Below, piece after piece: positions 18,142 through 49,056 of a stretch of 64,000 nt of DNA. Position numbers and translations under genes: made by a program. Source of the DNA: Amoebidium appalachense (Eukaryota > Ichthyosporea); the NCBI GenBank assembly GCA_963693365.1, contig CAVNZM010000011.1:8990001-9054000 (forward strand). Reading direction: 5' to 3'. The notes under the pieces were generated by a model. The model had not been told where the DNA came from and made no database searches. It saw only the letters and a list, made by a program, of their open reading frames with translations. Within the stretch, counting starts at the first letter, position 1, and every line of letters starts with the position of its first letter.

Positions 18142-19728
18142 ATGCTTAGGATAGCTAGACTTTTGTCAAAGACATCACATCTAAACGCAGTTTCATCTCC
18201 CAGGCATGACTTTCTCATTGGACAGGTGACCCGTGGTGCCATTACCACCTCGTCGCCAGCACAGTTACGTCACACGCACACAAGCGCACCTGCGCACAAA
18301 CGCACTTCCAAAAAGGGAAGCAAGGGAAAGCTACTTACAGAGCGATACGAATGTGAAGCTGTAATAGACTCAATCAACAGTCAGGGTGTGGGTGTGGGTA
18401 AGCTACACGGGCACACACACACAGGTTCAAGCAAAGATGTGGTTCATGTTCCAACCGGTCTACCCGGCGAGAGATTAAACGTGCGTGTATACAAGAAAGA
18501 GCAGTCACTTTTCCACGCTGATTTACTTTCAGTGATCGACCCGTCTCCAGACAGAGTAACGCCCCGCTGTCCACACTTTGGTAAATGCGGTGGATGCCAG
18601 TTCCAGAACTGGTCTCAGGATGCACAAGCAGCATGGAAACATGAAATGGTCGTCAAGGAGTTCAGTTTTTTGGATCCTCATGTTCCTGTCTCGCCCACAA
18701 AGAGGTCACCCCTCCAATATGGATACCGATCGAAACTCACACCGCATTTCTACAAACCGAGTCAGAAAGCGATAGAAGAGGCCAGGGGGCTTGGTGCACC
18801 TTCATTGCACAAAGCAGAACCAACGGACGAAACGGAGGAAAACATGGGGCCGGAAACGGGTTTGACAAGAGATGCACAACCCAAAATCGGTGAGGAAAGA
18901 GGGACTGACACATCACCGGAGGAAAGAGTGAGGGTTAAGGCACCGATTGGCTTTCGTTCACACTCCGGAAAGAGCATTCTCGACATAACACACTGCCTGA
19001 TAGCCACCCAGCCGGTGAACGACGGATTGACGAGTGTTCGTGCTCATGTTTTGAGCAACCTTGGCTTGTATAAGAAAGGTGCCACGTTGCTAGTGAGAGA
19101 GACGGAAATGGGCGAGGGGAAGAAGGGGTTCGAAACGGATCCGAAAGCGACGGTGACAGAACGGGTCGGAAAAACAGTTTTCCAGTTTCCGGCCGGAACG
19201 TTCTTCCAGAATAATCCCTCTGCCCTTCCCGAGCTAATTTCACATGTTTCGAAGGAGGCAGCGGGAGACGGAGAGTGTGACTTTCTCGTGGATGCATATT
19301 GCGGTGCAGGTTTATTCGCCATCTCCACCCGTGATTCCTTCGTGAAGACGATCGGCATAGAGATAAGCGAAGCATCCGTCGAATGGGCAAGGAGGAATGC
19401 AGAGGCAAACAAGGCCAGCGAAAAGTGCTCTTTTGTGGTTGGTGATGCAACCCATGTTTTTACGTCTGCGAAAGATTACCCACCGGGGAGAACTTCGGTT
19501 ATCGTGGATCCACCCCGGAAGGGATGTGATGTGGATTTCTTGACTCAGTTGCTGAACTTTAAGCCAGGGAGAATTGTGTATGTGAGCTGTAACCCAGAGA
19601 CACAGGCGAGAGATGTGAAGACGCTGGTGTCGGGAGGGTATCGTGTTTCCAGAATAGTTCCGTTTGACCTGTTCCCTCACACAAAACACATAGAGTGTGT
19701 TGTTACCTTGACGGACAAAAGTGAGTGA
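18142..19728 (+). CDS. RNA m5U methyltransferase, TRM2/RumA family
   Basis: A single exon of 528 aa from the ATG at 18142; the frame is open slightly upstream only through a TTG. The product would methylate uridine C5 in tRNA or rRNA using SAM. In order it shows an S/T/K/R-rich N-terminus (MLRIARLLSK), compatible with a mitochondrial presequence; a TRAM-like domain near residues 60-125; a four-cysteine iron-sulfur site (RCPHFGKCGGC, residue ~144, plus ITHC); FFQNNPS; SAM motif VDAYCGAGLFA (~383); VDPPRKGCD (~455); the catalytic-cysteine motif YVSCNP (~481); and the C-terminal HIECV with its conserved Glu. All key residues are present, so it looks functional. A hydrophilic insert (residues ~220-265) separates the Fe-S and SAM parts. 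Lack of introns contrasts with every neighbour. Whether the target is tRNA U54 or a mitochondrial rRNA cannot be told. Confidence 0.93.
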   Translation: MLRIARLLSKTSHLNAVSSPRHDFLIGQVTRGAITTSSPAQLRHTHTSAPAHKRTSKKGSKGKLLTERYECEAVIDSINSQGVGVGKLHGHTHTGSSKDVVHVPTGLPGERLNVRVYKKEQSLFHADLLSVIDPSPDRVTPRCPHFGKCGGCQFQNWSQDAQAAWKHEMVVKEFSFLDPHVPVSPTKRSPLQYGYRSKLTPHFYKPSQKAIEEARGLGAPSLHKAEPTDETEENMGPETGLTRDAQPKIGEERGTDTSPEERVRVKAPIGFRSHSGKSILDITHCLIATQPVNDGLTSVRAHVLSNLGLYKKGATLLVRETEMGEGKKGFETDPKATVTERVGKTVFQFPAGTFFQNNPSALPELISHVSKEAAGDGECDFLVDAYCGAGLFAISTRDSFVKTIGIEISEASVEWARRNAEANKASEKCSFVVGDATHVFTSAKDYPPGRTSVIVDPPRKGCDVDFLTQLLNFKPGRIVYVSCNPETQARDVKTLVSGGYRVSRIVPFDLFPHTKHIECVVTLTDKSE

Positions 19729-28116
<8,388 letters not shown>

Positions 28117-28384
28117 TTATCATTTTAAGTTTTCTTTTTTTTTCCGCGGAGGGGGGGGGGGGGGGGTCCTTTCGTAGTAGATTTCCTTCTTTGGGTTTTG
28201 GTGGTGGTGTGAGTGTGGGGTGTAGATTGTGTAAAGGTGGGTGGGCAGGCAAGCAAGCTAGCAATGGTGGTGTGTGTGTGTGTGTGTGGAGGGGGGGGGG
28301 GGGGGGGGGGGGGGGTCCGTCGTGGTAGTAGACTTGAAGCTGATATTGGAAGTCACAGAAGTATGATAGTATCATTTATAAAAC

Positions 28385-28390
28385 AATAAA
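28385..28390 (+). promoter_or_regulatory. Candidate poly(A) signal of the globin gene
   Basis: AATAAA lies about 270 bp after the globin stop codon, in an A/T-rich context. A (GT)n and G-run lie between the stop and the signal. Confidence 0.4.
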
Positions 28391-28728
28391 AAATAGGAAT
28401 ATTAGTGCTTTATTTGCTGTAAGGTTTCTCCTTTTCTCTGCTATATTTAATTTTACAACTACAGATAAGCATTAAAAACCCCATTCTAAGTTAGCCACTG
28501 ATATGTACATGGGATGATATTTCAAAGTTCTTCACATATACCCGCCTTCCCTTGGTCTTTCACAGGTTAATGCGTTATACCACATGGTCATTTCCGATAT
28601 CTGAACAGACCTACTGATTTATAGCACAGATTGTTTGGCTTTATGACTGGTTGATGTGCAAAAGGGGCTAACTTCAATTGCATTATTTACCATAAATTTG
28701 GGTTTACTTTTTTGCGGGGGGTTCCCCG

Positions 28729-28761
<33 letters not shown>

Positions 28762-29357
28762 CTCAAAAAGATTTAGAAATGCATGTGCATCAAATCACGT
28801 CTTTGCTTCTAAATATGGAGCGTGTTTTGTATCACAGTTTTTTAGAAATATGAATTTTGAAAATGAAAGGGAGAGACCCCCCAGCTTTCTGTACCGGTTG
28901 ACCGTGGGAGGGACGTGTAAGATGTTTGTGTAAGGTGGGGGTTTTAACAATTTGAAATTCTGCCACTTTGCAGAGTATTGTAACGAAGATCACAACGGTA
29001 GCGTTTTTTTTCTTCTTTTTTTTTTTTTGTGTGTGTGTGTGTGTGCTTTTCTGTGCGTGTTCATTGTGGGCTGGTGGTTTTGTGACACTGTGTTTCTTTG
29101 CCTAATGTTTCGGAATATGGTTTAGAATGTCGTTGGTTTTATTTTATTCATTTTTTTGATTGTTTGTTTGTTTATTTGTTTGTTTGTTTGTTTGTTTGTT
29201 TTTTCTTTCGCTGCCGCATATTTGAGAGAGAAGAGAGGCTGATAAATAAAATTCTTCATTTGACCCAGCCAATTTTCGGAATCCGTCAAACGTCATGGTC
29301 ATCAGAGTATTTTGCGAGCCTTTAGGAGGCCATGAGCGCCCCCCCGCCCCCTTTCCA

Positions 29358-29442
29358 ACACACACACACACACACACACACACATGCACACACACACACA
29401 CATGCACACACGCACACACTCACACACTCACGTTACACAGTC

Positions 29443-29496
<54 letters not shown>

Positions 29497-29516
29497 ACAC
29501 AGGCACACACACACAC

Positions 29517-29579
<63 letters not shown>

Positions 29580-29615
29580 ACGCAGACACACACATACACA
29601 CACACACACACACAC

Positions 29616-29682
<67 letters not shown>
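29358..29682. repeat. (CA)n-(GA)n composite microsatellite
   Basis: Interrupted (CA)n with the recurring spacer cacgttac(a/g)cag at about 29430, 29490 and 29575 shows block duplication. It passes into a pure (GA)n of about 60 bases. Confidence 0.9.
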
Positions 29683-29684
<2 letters not shown>

Positions 29685-29689
29685 GTACA

Positions 29690-29896
29690 CATGTAACACT
29701 CCGGCACCCCCAGCTGGAGTAGATGCATATATAACAATCTCGTCTCTGCAAGGTCTATGCATGATGTAAAATTAGTTTCGCGATGTACATGTGACTTCTC
29801 ATCAACTTGAAGGCCAGGCCTGACACGGTACCGATGATTATTAATTAATACTGTGATGTCACCCGCTTCACGGCCATCCGGTGCCACATGCAGCAT
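29690..29896 (-). other. Unassigned ORF, 69 codons of non-repeat sequence
   Basis: An ORF beginning MLHVAPDGREAGDITVLINN reads through normal-complexity sequence before entering (CT)n on its strand. It could be a lone exon, a fossil transposon fragment or chance. I recognise no domain, and no matching splice partner was found nearby. Confidence 0.2.
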
Positions 29897-30224
29897 AAGT
29901 GATGTACTTAATAATTATTTCTCCTGATATATAGCGGGACAAACCCTTAACCCGCAGTTAACTATAAGTCAAAGGTCTTACCTGTGGAATGGGTGGCGAT
30001 AATGGGGGGCCTAGGAGAGACAGCCCAAGGTGTGGGTGCATGCGCACATCGAGGGGCAAATGGTGGTGGTGGTGGGGCATTAGACAGTAATCACTGCTGC
30101 AGCTGCCACATGAGACTCGGGTCGGTCACAGCCACCGTATGACCAAGTCTATGTATTCCGGCTCATTCATGAGTATGAGTAGGCAGACGATCAGCCCGGA
30201 CAGAGGGAAAGTTTTGTCGGCTAG

Positions 30225-30392
30225 AATTTAAAGTATGAGCGCTACCTTAAAGGAATCTCATTTTAAAGTAAGAGCTACCTTGCAATTGATATTATTTTAA
30301 AGTAAGAGCTATCTTAATACTTTAAAGTAAGAGCTATCTTAATACTTTAAAGTAAGAGCTATCTTAATACTTTAAAGTAAGAGCTACCTCAA
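30225..30392. repeat. 25-bp minisatellite
   Basis: The unit is actttaaagtaagagctatc plus ttaat. Three near-identical copies run from about 30317 to 30390. Two or more diverged copies lie upstream (ttaaagtatgagcgctacct; ttttaaagtaagagctacct). The sequence is not G-rich, unlike most repeats here. Confidence 0.85.
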
Positions 30393-30776
30393 TTCGGAGG
30401 TACCGGTAGCAGCACATGCATGCACAAGCGCATAGATGGTGACTCCCCCCTTGCCCCCCCCGGCGCCTGCAGAGGCCCTCTAGCTCTTTCTCCACCCCCC
30501 CCCCCCCCCCTCCCCCCCCTCTACTCCTACCCCCTCTCCACATGTACAGCTATGGGTCTGACCTAATCCCAGGGTAAACTTTGGTCGTCTCGCTTATATA
30601 CCACGAGGTATATAGTATTACGGTACTTCACACTATTATAATAACTTCATATGACCACCACAAGGATTTGTATTCAATCTGAGAATAAATTGTTGCATGA
30701 ATAACTGCCAGGATAAAGTGGAGGCTTCTAGCTCGAGGTCTCATGATCAGGCTCCCTTGATTCCTTCCCCCCCTCC

Positions 30777-30833
<57 letters not shown>

Positions 30834-31429
30834 GGGGAGGGGGGGGGGGGGGGGGCGGGGGGTAGTTGACCAACAGACCTATCTGTGACGTCATTACATC
30901 AGTTTTCACCATCAACCCAAAAGGCACAGCCCACACACACACCACACACTCAGTCGGTGCCTTAATATATTTACATCCTACACAGTGTGTACCTCCTTTT
31001 CAAAACGATCATTTAGGGCTTGATTGCCTTTGTCCGTGTCTTCTCCATAGTTTCTTTATGAGGCAAATCCACAATCTAACAAGAATCAAAGTTTCCCTAA
31101 AAATCGTAAATTTTCGATTCTGAAAGCTAAACTTGGAATAGTCCGTCTCAATAATATAATATAATATAATTATCAAATAACGTCAAACTTCATAGAACCC
31201 TCTTCCCCCCCCCCTTCCCCCCCCCCCCCCCCCCCCCCTCCCCCCTCCCCGGGGGGGGCCGTTCGGGCCCCAAGCCACCTACACCACGGGCTCACGCACC
31301 AACAAAATTTAATGAAGCAAGAGATACACACGTGACTCATGTACACAAGCAGCTAGAGAAGTGTATAAGGCGTCTACATACCGTCTGAGAAGAGAGGAGT
31401 GAAAGGGGAGGCCGAGGGGAGGAGGGGAA

Positions 31430-31468
<39 letters not shown>

Positions 31469-31742
31469 CTTTCGGGTTGCTTGGTCCGGACAAAGCCATC
31501 ACATTTGTGTAAATGGGTGTCTAATTAAAAGGTTAAATTTCTTTTTAAAGATTTTGGCCTGTGTAGATAGGGTACTACTGCAACATCCACATGATCACGA
31601 CAACATTATGTGCAGCAGCCCAAACCAACTATACGGCCCCTTTGTTCGACCGAGTCATTCTTGAATAATTGCGAACAGCCCATCACAGGGCTATATGTCC
31701 ATATCATCTAATTATTTGCACTGAAATATCGCCATAGGTTGC

Positions 31743-31784
<42 letters not shown>

Positions 31785-31940
31785 CCCCTCTCTGCCTGGG
31801 TCCACCAGGTGTTATAACACCTTAACACATACACAAGCACACTCACACGCACACACGGAAGGCCATGCACAAAGAAGGATTCTATTTTTATTGATATGAC
31901 TAAAGCCGAAGCAGAGAGAAAACCCCTAAGAGTGTAATTT

Positions 31941-32010
<70 letters not shown>

Positions 32011-32261
32011 CCCTCAAAAATCAAAAAAAAAGAAAAAAAAAAAAAAAAGAAAAAAAAAAGAAGAAGAAGAAGAAGAAAAGAAAAGGAAAGGAAAAGAAAG
32101 GACAAAAAAAACCAAAGAACGAAGGACAGAAACAATGAAAAAACAAAAGTGGAACCGACCGAATTTCCTTCCTTATTAAAGTTCCAACAGCCCAGTGTGT
32201 CTGTACAGCTGCCAAAAAGGCGCCAACGAAGTGCCAGTTCTGGCAATCGCACGGGTTATGG

Positions 32262-40874
<8,613 letters not shown>

Positions 40875-40930
40875 TCTCTCTTACTGAAACCTTCAGAACT
40901 ACTATGGATTAGCACTCACGCTATGTAGTG
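40875..40930. promoter_or_regulatory. 56-bp gap between head-to-head start codons
   Basis: The CCDC137 ATG (40874, minus) and the ATG of the small plus-strand gene (40931) are 56 bp apart. If both gene models are right, the two share a compact bidirectional promoter or have overlapping 5' UTRs. No TATA-like element is visible in the gap. Confidence 0.4.
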
Positions 40931-43200
<2,270 letters not shown>

Positions 43201-43351
43201 CTATCTTTTGCCGTCAAAATACTTAGTCTGCGCATTCAAGGATTTTTTACATGTAATGATCTGTGTATTACCACATTTAGGTAACTTGTAGAGATATCTA
43301 GTCATTGCCATATTTAGGCATCTATGAATCTATAAGGGGATATCACCAAAC

Positions 43352-44168
43352 ATGGTGCGAGGAAGCGCCAACGGGTCGAGGCACAGGGCATCCTCCACAA
43401 ACCATCACAAACCCGACCCGAACCGAAACTCAAAACAACCCGACCCGAAAATGGGCCACGGACCGAGCTTCAGCCTTTCGGGACGGAAAACGTTTGAAAT
43501 TTTGGTTGCAGCAGGTGTGGCAGTTTCGATTTTTCTATATTCCGGTGTATTTTCCCGTTTTGGTAGCACACCAGGGGAGAGTGACCTTGGGCCAACTAAA
43601 CCAGAGCACCATTTCTCGCACACAGACCCACGTGTTCCGGAACTGCTCGATTCTTTAATAGACGGTGTTAAAGACGCCTTGAAAGTCCTCGACAAGCCAA
43701 ATTTGGACGCGGGAGAGCGATTCGAGGCGTGGAACCAAGTCGGGTCGTCCTTTGTCGGTATTGGCCCGTATATACAAACCGAGCATCAGTCTGGGAAGCT
43801 GGAGCCCTTTGTGAAGGCATTCATCTCCCCCTCCCCCCTCCCTCCCCCTCCCTTCTTTCCCCCCCCCTCCCCCCCCCCCCTCCCCCCCCCCCCCCCTCCT
43901 CCCCCCCCCCCCCCCCCCCAAACACACACACACACGCTCAGCCACACCTACCCCCATTCCCCCCTGATGTTGGGCTCTGTTTATTCTTCATACCGTTTGT
44001 GCGCGATTTTTGTCCCCCCCCCCCCCCCCCCCCCCCCCCCACACACACACACATGCCTCTTCCCCTCCCCCTCCCCTCCCCCTCTCCCATAAATTCTACA
44101 CTGTGTTGTCCGTTGTCAATGTGTAGATCGTGCTCTGTTGCACATTCTAACCCCCCCCCCCCCTTCCC

Positions 44169-44205
<37 letters not shown>

Positions 44206-44871
44206 AGAAAAAGAGAAGAAAAAAAAAAGAGAAGGAAAAAAAGAAGGGGGGGGGGGGGGGGGGGGGAATCACCTGTTCAGTGACTTGAAAAATCCACACA
44301 CATTCTATGTAATCAGATCTCAGTCAGGGGACGATTATTTTTTGAACAGTGAGTATCTCTTATCTAACAGTTATGGCCACCCTCCCTCTTCGTTTCGAGT
44401 TACCAAAGCCACTCCGTGCGTGCACGAAAATGCATAACGTATGCTCCTCCATCCACTTTACACCAATTTGATGGTCCACGGGGGGAGGGGAGGAGGGAGG
44501 GGAGGGGAGGGGGGAGGAGAGAGAGAGGTGGGGAGGGGGGGGGAGGAGGGGGAGGGGGGAGGGGAGGGGTGGAGAGGGGGGTGAGGTCTGACAATGAGTC
44601 CGGTTCGAGCGATGCTGCATCGACTCATACGAATCGTTTCAAAAGGTTAAAATCTAATTTTGAATAATTTTTGCAGGAAGTGCGTGAGCATCTGTACAGC
44701 GTGCAGCTCAGTGATTGGCCGTGCTATGCCCTTGGCGACGTTCTATTGGTTGCCAAGTACGTGGGCCTGGAGGAGGGCAAATCTAATGCTTTGCAGGTGT
44801 GCATTCCCCTATTCACCAGTCAGACGTGAACATACATGTGCATGTGAGAACAATATGTCGCCCAAACCAGT

Positions 44872-44904
<33 letters not shown>

Positions 44905-45182
44905 GGTCATCTAACATTCTGCCTGCACCCCACCCACCATTCTCACTTTCTACCCGGCTAACTTAATCACTGACACACACACACACAAACTAAAACAAGA
45001 AAAGTATGGACAAGGGGTAAGAAAAAACTTGAGTGAGAGCGAAGGGGAGGGAGAGAGTTAGAGACTGGTAAATGTAGACACGCACGCCTGCATATATGCA
45101 TGCATCCAGGCACAGACAAACACACGCCCACACGTGTGCACGCTCAAACACAGATATGCGCGCATACACAGGCACACACGCA

Positions 45183-45217
<35 letters not shown>

Positions 45218-45631
45218 GCACGCATGCACGCACGCACGCACACACACATACACACACACACACACACATACACACACATGCCAACCCTCCCCCCCCCCCA
45301 CTCACACACACCAACACCCCCCACCCCCCTACACACACACACACACGTACACACACACGCACACACACGTACAGGAGCATATGCGTCAGGCATGCATCGA
45401 GGATCTTCCACACATGCCGCTTGAAACACGCACCCTCCTTATGCGTGTGGTACCGACCGCTGTCATGTGTCGTCTGGGAATGGATGGGACACAGTCTTTT
45501 GTAAACGAAACCTTGCGAAGGTTCATGTCTCATAGGTAAGTGTTTTAGCCGAAGTTCCTTGCATATGGGTCGGTACTTCGTGTGCTATCCCACCATTTTG
45601 TGTGTGTGCAGTGTGTGCGTGCGTGTGTGCG

Positions 45632-45702
<71 letters not shown>

Positions 45703-46184
45703 ACGGTGGCCAGGGCCGGGGGAGGGGGGGGGGGGGGGGGGGGAAGGGGGTGAGGGGGTGTGCGCATGTGCATTCATGGGTGCGTGTGTGCGTGTAAATT
45801 ATGGAATTGTACGTGGACGTGCAAGTACATGTGCCTGCTTGTGTGACAGCGTACCTTACTTATTCATCCCCTTTCTTTCTTTCTTTTTACCCCCCATTCC
45901 CTACCCTCTACCTTCTAATGCATGCACAACAACCACAACATTGCATGCCCGCTCATATGACTACCTACCGTGCCACGGACTCCCCCTCCATGCCATCTGG
46001 CCAACTGCATATATGCAGACGTATCGATATACCCCCCCCCCCCCCCCCCCCCCCCCCTTCTCCCCCTCCCCAGCCCCCCCCCCTCCCTCCCCCCCCCCCC
46101 CCCCCCCACACACACGCACATATTTGCACAGACAGGCACAACGACATACACACACACTGGCACACACACAACACACACCGTCAC

Positions 46185-46241
<57 letters not shown>

Positions 46242-47248
46242 GACAGACACACGCACACATACACTGTGACACACACACACACACACACACCAGACACACA
46301 CACACACAGACACACACACACTGGCACACACACACAGACATACACACACACACACTGGCACACCCGCACCCCCCCCCCACACACACACACTCACGCGCGC
46401 ACACACGCACACACACACACACACTTTCACTCTCACTGACCAACCCGCCCCCCTGCCTCCCCCCCCCCCCCCCTCCCCAACGAACAAACACTCCCCCCCC
46501 CCCCTCTCCCCTCCCTACAAACCCCCCTCCCCCCCCCCCCCCCCACACACACACAGGCAGCCAGACAACAGCTTTGTTGACGACTATCCCGATTTGGTAA
46601 AAGCAGAGAGGGGGCAGGAAGATCCGTCCTATCCAAACGTTGGAAGTGATTACGTCACCACACACGCGTTTATGGCTCTAGTAGCATGTGGGGCGGAAAA
46701 AGACGTCGTTGAAAGTACTGCACGCCACATGGTGAAGAATCTGCCTACACATATGAGGCGGGGCCAAACAGGTGTGTGTGGTTCAAAGACACACATGCAC
46801 AGACAGACATTCATATATCCGGACACAACTGTCTCCCCCCTCCCCCTCTCCCCCTCCCTCAACCCCTCCGGGTTCCCTCTTCCGCCCCCTGCACCCGTGC
46901 ACCCTGTCTGATCTTACAATCAGGTTTTGGCCAAACAGGTGCATGTTGCTCAAAGATGCACAGGCACACACACACACACCACTGCACACACATATGTGGC
47001 ACATGCACACATGCACACATTTTTTCCTCCCCTTTCCATAATATTATTCGGTGGTTTGTCTTTAAATTTTTAGTGTCGCAAGTTCCCATATTTGGCCCCT
47101 TCGTTTTTCCTGTGGGATTCCTTTGGTTTCCGTTCTTGTTTTCTGGCTTCTGGTTAGTGTGCCGGTCAGACAGTTTTTCGAAAGGCCCATAATGATTTTG
47201 GTGAGATGACTGCTTTCAACCCCCATCCCCCCCCCCCCCCCCCCCCCC

Positions 47249-47310
<62 letters not shown>

Positions 47311-47488
47311 AAGGTAAAATAAAGAAAGAGGATGTAATTATTATTATAGTAAAACGGTGCATTCACTTTTGTGTGTCACAGTACTCCATTTTTTCGCACT
47401 GCTCTGGCATCTGCTTATGTCAATTTTCTCCGGCATGAATAGTACTTTGCTAAAACACTCGCCACATCCTAACTCCTCTTCACCCCCT

Positions 47489-47521
<33 letters not shown>

Positions 47522-47662
47522 CCCCACCCTTCCCCCCCACCGCCCCTCCTACTGAGGCCCCCCTCGGCTCCTTCGAGTCCCCTCCCCGGATCTCCCCTCT
47601 TCCCCCCAGCCCCCCTCCCCCCACTCACCCACCGCTACCACCACCACCCCCACACCCCCCCT

Positions 47663-47697
<35 letters not shown>

Positions 47698-47967
47698 CCC
47701 GCCGCTCCCACTCCCCCCCCTCTTGCAGATATTGTCATGGAAACCGTTCTCTTCCTGAAGTGGGCCAATCTTTGGAAGGAAGACTGCTGTCGTGATTCCG
47801 TCTCTACCGCCTATGGGTGGGTGGCCTCACAGCTACGGCCGGGGGGATTATGTCCGGTGCATGAGGTCGCAGAGTGTAAGCCGCATTGGCACACAAACGC
47901 TGTATTTTTGGGGTTCTGGGCGCCTGGGAGCGAGGGGTGGTTAACGAGGGTGGGGAGTGTGCAGTAA
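43352..47967 (+). CDS. Single-pass membrane protein of unknown function
   Basis: Exons 43352-43810, 44677-44796, 45375-45535, 46557-46771 and 47729-47967 give 397 aa; phases agree. The start could also be the in-frame ATG at 43451 (MGHGPSF). One hydrophobic segment ([20 protein letters not shown], residues ~50-69) follows a basic N-terminus, so it is a type II anchor or uncleaved signal. The remainder is soluble-looking: [74 protein letters not shown] and a Cys/Trp/His-rich end ([20 protein letters not shown]). I do not recognise the family. The end of exon 1 (LEPF, then GTGAAG) is a weak donor. An extra segment at 44279-44347 ([15 protein letters not shown], then GTGAGT) could be an alternative exon but does not fit the phase of exon 2. 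Confidence 0.7.
44098..44152 (-). repeat. Family B element, fragment
   Basis: Its complement resembles the B start (ggttagaatgtg.aacagag...cagtgta). On the plus strand it ends in ttgcacattctaacccc followed by a C-run, i.e. the usual G-tract head in reverse orientation. The match is short. Confidence 0.45.
46905..46960 (+). other. Duplicate of an exon 4 donor region
   Basis: ggccaaacaggtgcatgttg, then ctcaaagatgcac, repeats the exon-end sequence at 46763 (ggccaaacaggtgtgtgtgg, then ttcaaagacacac) about 165 bp downstream. The copy carries a second potential GT donor inside the intron. Confidence 0.55.
47263..47308. repeat. 46-base A homopolymer
   Basis: An A-run directly after C-run and (CA)n, in the last intron of the unknown membrane protein gene. 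A poly(A) tail of a retroposed sequence is possible, but nothing recognisable precedes it. Confidence 0.8.
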
Positions 47968-48564
47968 ATAATTAAAGAAAAAAAAAGAATTACTGATTGG
48001 AGCCAGGCTTAGTCACTGAGGGAAGCTTTTCAAAGAGCGGGTTAAAGCTTTTTTGTTCTTCCGATTTGAATTTTTGACTTGAAATTATATTTAAAAATTA
48101 AAATTGTTACTTGTCCAGCTTTAAACCTTTCTCTCCTTTTCTTGCCTATTCAAAAATAATGTACGCCCGTTTTTGGCAGGAGCCTAAGGGAGTATCCTTA
48201 ATTGCATCGGCCCGGTCTCTTGTATAGTCACACGCCATCTCAGTTTTTTAGCCAGATAAGTTGAAAGGCCTTTTCAGAGCCTTCAGGTAAATTTATCTGC
48301 ATCAGATTCTATAGTCACTCACTGAACTTTTAAGTTTAAAGTTGTTGCTATTAAATGGTTTTCGTCTGGTCAAGTTGGTGTATATCATCAGTCCTCCGAC
48401 AGTGTGTGTGTGTGTGCACGTGTGTGCGTGCGTGCGTGCGTGCGTGTGTGTGTGCGTGCGTGTGTGTGTGTGTGTGTGTGTGCGTGCGTGCGTGTGTGTG
48501 TACGTGCGTGCATGCGTGTGTGTTGGACGGAGGGGGAGGCTGAGAAGTGGACGGGCAGGCTAGC

Positions 48565-48602
<38 letters not shown>

Positions 48603-48780
48603 ACGTGTGTGTGTGTGTGTGTGCGTGTGTGTGCGTAGGGGGGGAAAGGGGGGGGGGGGAGGGTGGGGGGAGGAGGGGGAGGAAGGGGGGGGGGGGGGTT
48701 CACTAGTGTGTGCTTGTCACAGTGCTCTACCATTTTGCGCATGCGCGCGCGTGTGTGTTTGTGTGTGTGTGTGTGTCTGT

Positions 48781-48867
<87 letters not shown>

Positions 48868-49010
48868 GTGTGTGTGTCACGGTGTGCCCGACAATGTGTC
48901 TTGTCTGACAGTGTGGTGGGCTAAACCCGGTGGTGCGCATGTTGGTTAGTAGTTTTTTCCTTTTTTTTTGCCTCTCCTTTTCTTTTCTTTTCTTTTCTTT
49001 CCCTTTTTTT

Positions 49011-49056
<46 letters not shown>

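Larger units (their letters stand above)
28117..32261. other. Convergent intergenic region, globin and CCDC137
   Basis: Both flanking genes end here. It contains G-runs at 28150-28166, 28290-28314 and 28731-28759, (GTTT)n at 29160-29200, a (CA)n-(GA)n composite at 29358-29682, a 25-bp minisatellite at 30225-30392, a G-run at 30779-30832, and C-runs at 31201-31240, 31746-31780 and 31943-32008. A 69-aa minus-strand ORF with non-repetitive sequence lies at 29690-29896. I see no supported gene. Confidence 0.55.

Noticed and set aside
44279-44347. Extra exon for the unknown membrane protein ([15 protein letters not shown])
   Set aside because: Good donor, but its phases do not fit between exons 1 and 2; kept only as a possible alternative.
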